15,221 nt of DNA from Selenomonadaceae bacterium (GTDB lineage: Bacteria > Bacillota > Negativicutes > Selenomonadales > Selenomonadaceae). The stretch's first letter is position 1. Each line of letters begins with the position of its first letter. Made by a program: the position numbers and the translations under genes. Under the pieces are notes generated by a model. It ran no database searches and was not told the origin of the DNA. It worked only from the letters and a program-made list of their open reading frames with translations. Location of the stretch: NCBI GenBank assembly GCA_016280345.1, contig JAEEGN010000053.1, positions 1 to 15,221 on the forward strand. The letters are read 5' to 3'. Shown one piece after another: positions 7,882-14,978 of this stretch.

Positions 7882-7910
7882 TTGACAGGGTGCGACCGGA
7901 AATCTATAAT
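7882..7910 (+). promoter_or_regulatory. Exact-consensus sigma-A promoter
   Basis: TTGACA (7882-7887), a 17-base spacer and TATAAT (7905-7910) match the vegetative consensus at every position. Predicted transcription begins near 7917 and runs into the small HTH gene and probably the flavodiiron gene. Confidence 0.9.
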
Positions 7911-7962
7911 TGGGACTAAGCAATCTGTCAAACCATCAAACTCCAGAGGGAGGATATCGTCC

Positions 7963-8202
7963 ATGATGAACCGGATTACCCAATACCGCCTGCAGGCGGG
8001 CTTGTCGCCCTCGGATGTCAGCCGTATCCTCAAGATACCGTCCGGCATCGTTGACCGCTGGGAACGGGGAGAGTTGAAGCCCCCCGCCTGGGTTGAGTCG
8101 CTGCTCTTCGACCGGATCCAGAGGGACCGGAGGCAGGAGTTGGCGAAGCGACAACGGACCCGGATGGCCGGCCCTGCCCTTCGCCGGGGCTGGAGGCCCT
8201 GA
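7963..8202 (+). CDS. Small XRE-type helix-turn-helix protein
   Basis: This 79-residue protein has a Cro/C1-like HTH at about residues 8-40 (RLQAGLSPSDVSRILKIPSG then IVDRWERGE). The pattern of two helices around LSPSDVSRILKIP and the recognition helix ending in WERGE is typical. A short basic tail (about 50-79) is rich in Arg. The frame extends upstream to 7741, but the ATG at 7963 is chosen because GGGAGG lies 9 bases before it and the consensus promoter lies inside the longer frame. It is upstream of and co-oriented with the flavodiiron gene (81-base gap), and divergent from glutamine synthetase, so it may regulate either or itself. No effector domain is present and the target is unknown. 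Confidence 0.75.
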   Translation: MMNRITQYRLQAGLSPSDVSRILKIPSGIVDRWERGELKPPAWVESLLFDRIQRDRRQELAKRQRTRMAGPALRRGWRP

Positions 8203-8283
8203 CCGCACTCGGTTCCCCACCAGAGCATATTCCAGCCTTTCCCTCGCAAAAAACCACCTCTCATTGAAGAAAGGAGCCTTGCC

Positions 8284-9444
8284 ATGCAAGCAATCGAAAT
8301 CAAGCCGGACATTTTCTGGGTTGGCGCCGTGGACTGGTCCATGCGCAGTTTCCACGGTTATTCTACGGATCGCGGCTCAACCTATAACGCTTATCTCATC
8401 CTCGATGAAAAGGTCACGCTCATCGACACGGTCAAGGCGCCCTTTGCCGACGATCTGGTCTCGCGCGTCTCCTCTGTCATCGATCCCGCCAAGATTGACT
8501 ACATCATTTCCAACCATACGGAGCCCGACCACTCGGGAAGTCTCCCCATCATGGCCCGTTGCTGCCCCAACGCTACCATCATCACCAGTTCACCCCAGGG
8601 ACTCAAAGGGCTTACGTCCCGCTACGGCAATCTTCCCTACCAAGCGGTCAAGACCGGCGAAGAGCTTTCCCTCGGCAAAAGGACGCTGAAATTCATCGCT
8701 ACCCCCATGCTCCATTGGCCGGACAGTATGGTCACCTATTGTCCCGAGGAAAAGATTCTGTTCTCCAATGACGCTTTTGGCCAGCATCTTGCCAGTAGCA
8801 ATCGCTTTGACGACGAGAACGACCTCCCCACCGTCATGAAGGAAGCGAAAAAATACTACGCCAATATCCTGATGCTTTTCGGCAAGCAGGCCCAGGACGC
8901 CCTCAAAGCACTCAGCGCTTTCGATATAGAGACAATCGCCGTCGGCCACGGCGTTCTCTGGCGTTCCCATATCCTCGATATCTTGGCTTCCTATGAAAAA
9001 TGGAGCGAGGGTGAGGTGGACGATCATGCGGTCATCGTATTCGATACCATGTGGGGCTCGACCGAGCGGATTGCTGACGTCATCGCCGACGCCTTCGCGG
9101 AAAAGGGCATCCCGGTTTCCTTCTTCGACCTCCGCTCCAACCACATCTCCGATATTATGACGGAAATACTGACCAGCAAATATCTGGCGGTCGGCTCGCC
9201 TACCCTCAACAACCAGATGATGCCCTCGGTCGCCGGCTTCCTCTGCTACCTCAAAGGGTTCCAGCCCAAGGGTCGCCAAGCTTTCGCCTTTGGCTCCTAC
9301 GGTTGGGGCGGCCAGAGCGTAGGCCTTGTCGAGGATGGATTGAAGGACGCCGGCTGCGAGATCTGCCTGGAGAAGATCCGCGTTACCAACGTTCCCACGA
9401 AAGAACAGCTCGCCGCTATCCGCGACCAAATTTTGTCCATTTGA
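8284..9444 (+). CDS. fprA: FprA-type flavodiiron protein (O2/NO reductase)
   Basis: This 386-residue A-type flavoprotein reduces O2 to water and/or NO to N2O in anaerobes, usually taking electrons from rubredoxin. The N-terminal metallo-beta-lactamase-like domain (about 1-245) shows diiron ligands H78-x-E80-x-D82-H83, H144 (PMLHWPDS), D163 (SNDAFGQH) and H222 (VGHGVLWR). The C-terminal flavodoxin domain (about 248-386) has the FMN phosphate loop DTMWGST (254-260) and GSYGWGGQ (337-344). No rubredoxin or flavin-reductase extension is fused, so a separate donor is expected. ATG 8284 has AAAGGAG upstream. It is probably cotranscribed with the HTH gene and ends at the terminator 9546-9581. Confidence 0.95.
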   Translation: MQAIEIKPDIFWVGAVDWSMRSFHGYSTDRGSTYNAYLILDEKVTLIDTVKAPFADDLVSRVSSVIDPAKIDYIISNHTEPDHSGSLPIMARCCPNATIITSSPQGLKGLTSRYGNLPYQAVKTGEELSLGKRTLKFIATPMLHWPDSMVTYCPEEKILFSNDAFGQHLASSNRFDDENDLPTVMKEAKKYYANILMLFGKQAQDALKALSAFDIETIAVGHGVLWRSHILDILASYEKWSEGEVDDHAVIVFDTMWGSTERIADVIADAFAEKGIPVSFFDLRSNHISDIMTEILTSKYLAVGSPTLNNQMMPSVAGFLCYLKGFQPKGRQAFAFGSYGWGGQSVGLVEDGLKDAGCEICLEKIRVTNVPTKEQLAAIRDQILSI

Positions 9445-9545
9445 AATGATTCCAGGATAATCAGCTCCAACAATAATCGCTTTGCCACCCGGGAGGCTAC
9501 TGAAAAGTCCAAGGGTGAAGGAAAGGCCCTCAATACCCATAAACA

Positions 9546-9581
9546 ACAAATCTCCCGGAATTCGTACTCCGGGAGATTTGT
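9546..9581. terminator. Bidirectional intrinsic terminator between fprA and metQ
   Basis: A perfect 14-base inverted repeat (9546-9559 with 9568-9581) has an eight-base loop, with T-rich sequence on both exit sides. It sits between convergent genes and can serve fprA on the plus strand and the metQ operon on the minus strand. The rest of 9445-9638 shows nothing coding. Confidence 0.8.
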
Positions 9582-9638
9582 TCTGTCTTAACATCGTTCA
9601 CTTTTGTTTTTCACTATATGGCCATTTACTTTTCCTGT

Positions 9639-10475
9639 TTATTCCTTCCAGCCCAACAATACGGAATCCGGAAAATGCGCTTTGATGAATTCCGCGTTTT
9701 CCTTGGACTGATAGGCTTCCCGGAACACTTTCAGCCGCGGATCCTTCAGGTCTTTTTCCCGGACCGCCACGATGTTCACAAACTGGGAGTCAGCAATCTC
9801 CATGATGATAGCATCCTTTGTCGGATCCAGGCCGGCATTCAGGGCGTACGTGGTGTTGACGGCCGCACAAGTCAGATCGTCCAGGCGGCGCGGTAAATCC
9901 GATGCGTCCAATTCCACGATTTCAAAGTTGTGAGGATTATCGGAAATATCCTGAACGGTAGCGGTGATATCGGTCGGGTTTTTGACCTGGATCAGCTGGT
10001 ATTTCGCCAACAGCAACAGGCAACGTCCCCTGTTTGTGGGATCGTTTGGGATGCCGATCTTTGCCCCATCGGGAATCTTGTCCCCGGGGGTCAGCTTTTT
10101 GGAATAGAAATTGATTGGCAACAGTACCGTTTGGAAGGCCTTTGCCAGTTTATACGCCGGCTCCTTTTTCAGGACAGCCTTCAGGAATGGTTCATGCTGA
10201 TAGCTGTTGGCCCAGATTTCCCCGGCGGCCAGCGCCGCGTTTGGCGTCACGAAATTGCTGAACTCTTTAATCTCGATCTTCAGCCCTTTTTTCGCGGCAA
10301 TCTTCTTCACGTTTTCCATGATGACGGCGTGAGGTCCGGGGTTTACACCCACAATTACGGGTTGGGAGGTGTCGGTTTCCGTTTTGCCCGCTTTTGTATC
10401 CCCGCCGCAACCGGCCAGGACCAGCATCAGCGCAACCAGGACGCCGGCCAGCAGGAGGTTTCTTAAACGGTTCAT
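9639..10475 (-). CDS. metQ: MetQ/NlpA-family substrate-binding lipoprotein
   Basis: This 278-residue lipoprotein is the solute-binding component of methionine-type ABC importers. The signal peptide ends in a canonical lipobox LAGC with the lipidated Cys at 23. The mature part begins with the family's VGVNPGPHAVIMENV-like strand and continues with NAALAAGEIWANSYQHEPFL, GAKIGIPNDPTNRGRCLLLL and a C-terminal SVLLGW. ATG 10475 has AGAGGAAA upstream. It follows the acetolactate decarboxylase gene by 16 bases, so the two are cotranscribed. No ATPase or permease (MetN, MetI) is adjacent, so it is an orphan that must share a transporter or bind another ligand. Family certain, ligand inferred. Confidence 0.9.
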   Translation of the reverse strand: MNRLRNLLLAGVLVALMLVLAGCGGDTKAGKTETDTSQPVIVGVNPGPHAVIMENVKKIAAKKGLKIEIKEFSNFVTPNAALAAGEIWANSYQHEPFLKAVLKKEPAYKLAKAFQTVLLPINFYSKKLTPGDKIPDGAKIGIPNDPTNRGRCLLLLAKYQLIQVKNPTDITATVQDISDNPHNFEIVELDASDLPRRLDDLTCAAVNTTYALNAGLDPTKDAIIMEIADSQFVNIVAVREKDLKDPRLKVFREAYQSKENAEFIKAHFPDSVLLGWKE

Positions 10476-10491
10476 ATTGGTTTCCTCTTAT

Positions 10492-11313
10492 TCATTGGGC
10501 CTTGTTCATGGCGCTCTGGGTGTCCTGCTCGGCACTGCGGATGTCAGCGGACATATCCTTGGCCAGATTCAGCGTATGGAACTGCTTGTCACCATGCAGG
10601 ACCATAGAGAATTTATCGGTTTTGTCCAGCTGGACCTCGCCGTCCCTGATGGCAAGCTCCAGGATATGGCCGCCGTGTTTCCTGTCATCGGAAATGAAGT
10701 GGAAATGCCAGCCGACGGAGTTCAGCTCCCCCATGTAGTTGGGACAGTACAGCCCCACCAGCGTCCCCTTGATATTCTTGTGGGAAAATTCCGTTTGCTT
10801 ACCCTTGAGCGCCTCTACCAATGTGGGGTAGGGCTTGCTGCTGCCGTATTCGCTGCGGAACAGGATGGAGGGAAACTCGGTGTGCAGTTTCACCATGTAG
10901 AAGCTGTTTTCGCCCTGCTCCTTCACCGCCTGGTTCAATATCTTCTCAAAAGCGGCTTTATCGGCAACGTTGGACAGCTTGATGGCGACATCTTTGTCAA
11001 AAAAGGTCACATTGGCGAAGGGGATGATTTCCTTATCCGGGGCCACTACCACGCTGCCATCGCCCAGCGCCTGATAAACCGTGCCATCCAGCACGATCAT
11101 TTCCCCGTTCAGCCCCTCGAAAGTACCGATGCCGATGTCGCCCATGGCGCGCAGGTCTTTGACCGTGAACGTACCGCCAAAATATCCTTGCGCCAGGGAT
11201 TGTAGCAGGGCCACCTGGGAAAGATTTTCTCTGTCAGCGGGGGCCGCATATCCGGTGCTGCCAATCACCAGACCCGCCAAAAGTGTGGCAAGGAAATTCT
11301 TTGCTTTAATCAA
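10492..11313 (-). CDS. budA: Alpha-acetolactate decarboxylase with a signal peptide
   Basis: The enzyme converts alpha-acetolactate to acetoin. The match spans the family: GIGTFEGLNGEMIVLDG (61-77, with conserved Glu71), FRSE (152-155, conserved Arg153), KPYPTLVEALKGKQ (160-173), and the zinc site GWHFHFISDD (201-210) with H203, H205 and H216. Unusually, residues 1-24 form a typical Sec signal (MIKAKNFLATLLAGLVIGST then GYA-AP), so the protein is predicted to be exported, as reported for the Brevibacillus enzyme but unlike cytoplasmic AlsD. Start is a TTG at 11313 with GGAG 10 bases upstream. It is cotranscribed with the MetQ lipoprotein downstream. No acetolactate synthase is nearby. Confidence 0.88.
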   Translation of the reverse strand: MIKAKNFLATLLAGLVIGSTGYAAPADRENLSQVALLQSLAQGYFGGTFTVKDLRAMGDIGIGTFEGLNGEMIVLDGTVYQALGDGSVVVAPDKEIIPFANVTFFDKDVAIKLSNVADKAAFEKILNQAVKEQGENSFYMVKLHTEFPSILFRSEYGSSKPYPTLVEALKGKQTEFSHKNIKGTLVGLYCPNYMGELNSVGWHFHFISDDRKHGGHILELAIRDGEVQLDKTDKFSMVLHGDKQFHTLNLAKDMSADIRSAEQDTQSAMNKAQ

Positions 11314-11340
11314 TTGCGTTCAACTCCTTTTTTACTTTTT

Positions 11341-11374
11341 CAGCAGTCCCCCACCGGCAGGGGGATTTTTGCTG
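11341..11374. repeat. GC-rich inverted repeat upstream of the decarboxylase gene
   Basis: CCCCC (11348-11352) pairs with GGGGG (11360-11364), and outer CAGCA/TGCTG arms (11341-11345, 11370-11374) extend it. In the direction of the local genes (minus) there is no T tract after it, so it is probably not a terminator for the gene ending at 11426. On the plus strand it is followed by ATTTTT. It may set mRNA stability or block antisense transcription. I see no good promoter in 11314-11425. Confidence 0.5.
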
Positions 11375-11425
11375 GAGGATGAAGTGTATCTTCCGGCCAT
11401 CAACATTATGTCCGGAGGAACCGTC

Positions 11426-11755
11426 TCATTTCTGAGCTGCCTTGCGGCAGGCCGAAACGTAGTCGATGGCCAGCCGGCGGAACTCTCCCGTGGGGACCAC
11501 GCACTCCTGGCCCGTGATATCGTTGACGATCTTGGTAGTGTCCGCGTGTATCTCCAAGCTGAAGGCGTTGCCGGAAAAAGAACTCTTTTTTTTCTTTCCC
11601 GTACCGGGCTCGTCCAAAGCCGCCAGTATCGCCGCCCTGAAGCTTCTCGCCTCCGCCAGCAGGAACTCGCCGGCCAGGGCGTATTTCTCATCCGCGAAGG
11701 CTACGACGGGAACCGGTTGCTTCCCGCCGGAGGACTTAATCGTATAGTTCATCAT
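11426..11755 (-). CDS. Small cytoplasmic protein, putative immunity protein to the EndoU lipoprotein
   Basis: This 109-residue protein has no signal peptide or membrane segment. The middle holds a charged helix (LLAEARSFRAAILAALDEP) and a short KKKK run. The C-terminal half reads GNAFSLEIHADTTKIVNDIT then ECVVPTGEFRRLAID, which resembles small beta-rich proteins of gut Firmicutes that I cannot name with confidence. Its ATG follows the stop of the EndoU gene by 3 bases, the tight toxin-then-immunity arrangement of polymorphic toxin loci, and that position is the main evidence for the role. ATG at 11752 is an alternative start. Function is inferred from context. Confidence 0.6.
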   Translation of the reverse strand: MMNYTIKSSGGKQPVPVVAFADEKYALAGEFLLAEARSFRAAILAALDEPGTGKKKKSSFSGNAFSLEIHADTTKIVNDITGQECVVPTGEFRRLAIDYVSACRKAAQK

Positions 11756-11758
11756 CGC

Positions 11759-12394
11759 TCATTCTCCCTGAAAGATTGGGTAGGCAGTAAGAATCTTCCG
11801 ATTCTCGTCCAGGTACATATCAATCTCCAATTTCCCGGCATGGCCGATCCACAAGGAGCCGCGAGGATTCTTGGGATTGCTGACGGCCTCGTCATATGCC
11901 ATGTTGATAGCGTCAACGACTTCCTGCGGCGACCAGTTTTCCGGATAGAAAGAACTGAAGCCATCTTTCCTGACGCCGTCAATCTCGACCTTGGCGGTGA
12001 ATATCCCGTTGGCGTCCTTCCGGCTACGGGTTCCGTTCAGGATTTTCCCCTTGCTGTCCGATATCATGCTGTAATGGTAGCCGGTCGCCTTGCCTTTTTT
12101 GTTGATCGTACCGTCAAAGATATGCTCCAGGCCGTTGCGGGAAAAATTCTTCGTGTTCCGCAAGCCCTTGATATCCCGCATGGAATAGGCGGTTTTTTCC
12201 GAATTCTTCTCCGATTCCGGCTTCTTTGCCTGCTCCGGCTTCTTCACGGATTCCTGCTGCACCGTTGGCGGAGCATTGCCGCCAGATGCTGCCTTTTTCT
12301 CCGCGCCGCATCCAAAAGCCACCGCCAAAAGCGCCAGCATGGCGATGAACGTCATGAAGCGTACCAGGAAACAAACGATTGAGTTCCTTTTCAT
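11759..12394 (-). CDS. Lipoprotein with C-terminal EndoU nuclease (toxin) domain
   Basis: The 211-residue product has three parts. Residues 1-29 are a signal peptide ending at Cys29 (VAFGC, an imperfect lipobox). About 30-68 is a Lys/Pro/Glu-rich linker with KKPE repeats. About 88-211 is a bacterial EndoU-type RNase domain. In that domain H91 (LEHIFDG) and H107 (TGYHYSM) are 16 residues apart, K135 lies in FTAKVEI, and SSFYPENWSPQEV and the terminal ILTAYPI follow the family pattern. EndoU domains of polymorphic toxins cleave RNA, often tRNA. ATG 12394 is chosen for the signal peptide, with GGAGG 14 bases upstream; ATG 12421 is the other option. It directly precedes the putative immunity gene. 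No large toxin carrier is present, which makes this a compact lipoprotein toxin. Confidence 0.8.
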   Translation of the reverse strand: MKRNSIVCFLVRFMTFIAMLALLAVAFGCGAEKKAASGGNAPPTVQQESVKKPEQAKKPESEKNSEKTAYSMRDIKGLRNTKNFSRNGLEHIFDGTINKKGKATGYHYSMISDSKGKILNGTRSRKDANGIFTAKVEIDGVRKDGFSSFYPENWSPQEVVDAINMAYDEAVSNPKNPRGSLWIGHAGKLEIDMYLDENRKILTAYPIFQGE

Positions 12395-12477
12395 GATGAT
12401 TAGCGATTCCTCCCTATCCATAGTGGCAAAATGCGATTCCTCAAAGTTCGGCTATTGCGTCGCCAGCACATACTGCG

Positions 12478-12975
12478 CTAATCATCCGCAAAAGCGAGTT
12501 CCGCCCCATACCAGCCGGCCTTTCCGGCAATCGGATAGATGAGGCCACGTTCCACCAGAGACAACAGGCGATCCGACACTTCCTGCTCTGAGGAGGTACC
12601 GTCCATCATCAGCACGACCATGGCGCTTCCTTCCCCGGACATGTCGGTTTCACCGTATCCATGGATGTATTCGAAAATGACCCGGTCGAGCGTGTCGCCC
12701 AAGTATTTCGCTTCAAACGCCTCTTCGGTCATGGTCCTCGCCTCAGCCGCGATCTTTTCCGACGCTTCTGTCCTGACTGTCGTTGCAACCGAAGCAGACT
12801 CAAGGGTCTCCGCCTCCTCCGCGGCCGTGGCCGCCAGCGCCGCCAGGAGCCTGGCCCGGCAGCGGGTGCAAAGCGGCAACGCCGGGAGTTTTCCCTTCTC
12901 CCAATCGATGACCCGGACGCCGTTTTCCTCGCCGCATAACGCGCAGAAAACCGCCCGGCCCTCCAACAGTCGCAT
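12478..12975 (-). CDS. Unrecognised protein with two CxxC pairs
   Basis: I do not recognise this 165-residue protein. It has a likely zinc knuckle at the N-terminus (C11-x-x-C14 and C36-x-x-C39), an Ala/Glu-rich helical stretch (about 41-90), and a C-terminal part (about 92-160) whose SSEQEVSDRLLSLVERGLIY segment resembles the end of a winged helix. There is no signal peptide. ATG 12975 has AAGGGGAAAA upstream. It follows the CobN-like gene by 79 bases with no terminator between, so it is probably cotranscribed with it. It ends about 80 bases before the EndoU gene, with no clear terminator there either. It could be a metal-binding partner or a regulator, but that is inference. Confidence 0.65.
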   Translation of the reverse strand: MRLLEGRAVFCALCGEENGVRVIDWEKGKLPALPLCTRCRARLLAALAATAAEEAETLESASVATTVRTEASEKIAAEARTMTEEAFEAKYLGDTLDRVIFEYIHGYGETDMSGEGSAMVVLMMDGTSSEQEVSDRLLSLVERGLIYPIAGKAGWYGAELAFADD

Positions 12976-13054
12976 ATCTTTTCCCCTTCCCTATGTTTCC
13001 GCTCTTCGCCTTCCTGCGCCAGCACTCTAAAACAACGCGCTTCGGAAAAAGAGC

Positions 13055-14803
13055 CTACGCCCGGCGGACCGTTTCCTCCCCGGGTGGCAATTCCGCCTCC
13101 AGCCGTTCCAGTTCCCCGGCCATCCGCGCCCGGGCTGTCCACCGTCCCTGCCCAATGGCCTGAAGCAGCAATTTTGCCGCCATATGCAACGCCCCAGGCG
13201 CGGCCTGATTCATCCACTGTCGGCTATCCTTATTGAGGACATAACGGCGAGCGAACATCTCGTACATCCAATCTTCCAGAATTCCGCAGGAAATATCCCA
13301 CTGGCAGGCCCGTTCCAGATAATGGGCCAATTCATACGCTCCCGCTTCACCGTATGAACGCATATCCTCCAGAAAGCGCGGATTCATCGCCTCGCCCCAG
13401 AAAAGGCGTCGGGCCTCCTCCCGGACCTCTCGCACTTGCACCCGCCCGGGATCAGAGCTGTCGCCGACATAAGCTCGCGGCAACCGACCAGTCATCTGTG
13501 CACCGGCTGCCACCAAGCTCCCCTGACAGGCGTTATAGACCTCTGAGCAGAACATATGCGTTGCCCGATTGTCTTCGTTCTTGATTACCGCGTCAAATTT
13601 TGGAATGGCCCGCTGGAGCAACGCCGGCAAATGACGAATCTCGCCACTGGCCGGCGGCTCGGGGAATACCCGCTCCGCAGCCCGGGCCAGAGCTTCCGCT
13701 TCATCCACCCCCTGTGCCCGAAGCCATTTCACGTCTGCCATCATGTGACGCGCCACATAGTTATCGGCGTCATCCTCGGACAACTCTCCAGCCATCCGGA
13801 CTGCCCGGCCCAAAAGCTCGACCACGGGTCCCATACCGGTACGGAATCGACTACTGATGCAGCCGGTGACATCAATTCGCGGTCGTTTGAGTTCCCTTAA
13901 TGGAATCGGCTCCAGCCTACTCACCTGTCCGGCCTTGTCCCAAAGCGGACGAATCCCCATCAAATACAGGAACTCCGCCACACTCTGCCCTTGGCTACGG
14001 CAATCCGCCTCCTCCCAGAGCACGATGGCCACTGCTTCAGGATAACGTCCCTCATCATGAATATAGCGGTAAATCAGCGCGTCGCCCAGCCGGCGACCAA
14101 TTTCCCATCCCCAGGGTGATGGCAAAAACGCCGCCGTCTGGCCAGGTCCGACGTGTCTCTCCGTTGAGGAGACCGTAAGCCCCGGTACCAAAGTATCGGT
14201 GATATAGTGGAAGATACGGGTGAGCTCCGCCCGACCCGCCGGTGAGAATGCCTGCGCCCAGGGTCTCGATGCCAAGTCGTCCGCAATTTCCCCCGAAAAA
14301 CCACTCCGCCGGAGGGTATCCACCGCCCAGAACATCCGCTCCTCCAGCTTCTCCAACGTGACACCCAGTGTTAGTCCTTTCCCGTTGGTACGGCTACTCT
14401 CCTCCAGAAGTTCCTCATACTCGTACCCGATTTCCCGCGCCAACAAGCGCAAGAAAGACGGTGCCTCCCCGGCGAAACGAACGCGGCTTACGATGTAAGC
14501 GGTCAGCGCCTCCCCGGCGAGTTGCCGGTCGGGAAGGCCCGCGCGAACAGGCAGGTTCTTCAGGTCAACGACGCGTTTATACAGCCGGCTCACGTACTCG
14601 TCAAAGTCTTCGCCCTCCGGCACATCCTCCGTCAAGTGACAGGCCGCCGCCCGCATCCGTATGCGTGTTTTCAGCCGGCCCAACCGCTCCGGAGCGTCTA
14701 CCCGTGCCTCAAAGAAAGAGGCAAGTTCCCGATCCAGCTGTTCCCAGACGCCGTAAATCCCGGCTCGCCGCATAGGCCTTGGCGCCACCAAAGAACCCTT
14801 CAT
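13055..14803 (-). CDS. CobN/ChlH-like chelatase large-subunit protein, C-terminal half only
   Basis: This 582-residue protein matches the C-terminal part of CobN/BchH-type metal chelatase subunits, which hold the tetrapyrrole. Landmarks are FLPSPWGWEIG (226-236), EGRYPEAVAIVLWEEADCRS (251-270), LMGIRPLWDKAG (281-292), PLRELKRPRIDVTGCISSRF (301-320), IKNEDNRATHMFCSE (407-421), RAYVGDSSDPGRVQVREVREEARRLF (starting at 443) and EDWMYEMFARRYVL (510-523). Full CobN has about 1200-1400 residues, and the N-terminal half is absent here. It is not a broken gene: it has its own promoter (14871-14899) and a GGAGG 8 bases before ATG 14803. An upstream open extension to 15148 overlaps cbiK and is not coding. 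No ATPase partners (CobS/T, ChlI/D) are visible. Confidence 0.82.
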   Translation of the reverse strand: MKGSLVAPRPMRRAGIYGVWEQLDRELASFFEARVDAPERLGRLKTRIRMRAAACHLTEDVPEGEDFDEYVSRLYKRVVDLKNLPVRAGLPDRQLAGEALTAYIVSRVRFAGEAPSFLRLLAREIGYEYEELLEESSRTNGKGLTLGVTLEKLEERMFWAVDTLRRSGFSGEIADDLASRPWAQAFSPAGRAELTRIFHYITDTLVPGLTVSSTERHVGPGQTAAFLPSPWGWEIGRRLGDALIYRYIHDEGRYPEAVAIVLWEEADCRSQGQSVAEFLYLMGIRPLWDKAGQVSRLEPIPLRELKRPRIDVTGCISSRFRTGMGPVVELLGRAVRMAGELSEDDADNYVARHMMADVKWLRAQGVDEAEALARAAERVFPEPPASGEIRHLPALLQRAIPKFDAVIKNEDNRATHMFCSEVYNACQGSLVAAGAQMTGRLPRAYVGDSSDPGRVQVREVREEARRLFWGEAMNPRFLEDMRSYGEAGAYELAHYLERACQWDISCGILEDWMYEMFARRYVLNKDSRQWMNQAAPGALHMAAKLLLQAIGQGRWTARARMAGELERLEAELPPGEETVRRA

Positions 14804-14870
14804 GATCGTTTCCTCCATTTTCCCGGCCCGGCCACAAAAAAGCCAGTCCGGCGCAAATGCTTCCTTACCA

Positions 14871-14899
14871 ATTATATCCTTCGCCGCTTGATTATGCAA
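14871..14899 (-). promoter_or_regulatory. Promoter of the CobN-like gene
   Basis: On the minus strand TTGCAT (14894-14899), a 17-base spacer and an exact TATAAT (14871-14876) lie between the cbiK terminator and the CobN-like start. The leader is about 60 bases. Confidence 0.75.
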
Positions 14900-14923
14900 G
14901 CCGGTCAGCGGGCAATCGCCGTG

Positions 14924-14955
14924 AAAAAAGGCCCCGCTCAAACGAACGGGGCCTT
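14924..14955 (-). terminator. Intrinsic terminator after cbiK
   Basis: A perfect nine-base stem (14928-14936 with 14947-14955) has a ten-base loop and is followed on the minus strand by a run of T (14929-14924, two of which pair). It lies 23 bases past the cbiK stop and separates it from the CobN-like gene. Confidence 0.9.
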
Positions 14956-14978
14956 CCTTCTCTTCCAGCCAGTATGCC

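Noticed and set aside
7741..7962. N-terminal extension of the small HTH protein
   Set aside because: The consensus promoter and a good ribosome binding site lie inside the extension, so translation should begin at 7963.
8590..9594. 334-codon minus-strand frame opposite the flavodiiron gene
   Set aside because: Antisense shadow; it runs through the terminator at 9546-9581 and shows no family motif.
11081..12382. 433-codon plus-strand frame across the EndoU, small downstream and decarboxylase genes
   Set aside because: It covers three genes with good motifs and start sites on the other strand, and its own translation has no recognisable domain.
14820..14860. Possible hairpin plus T run in the CobN-like leader
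   Set aside because: Only about three base pairs close the loop before the T run, too weak to claim as an attenuator.
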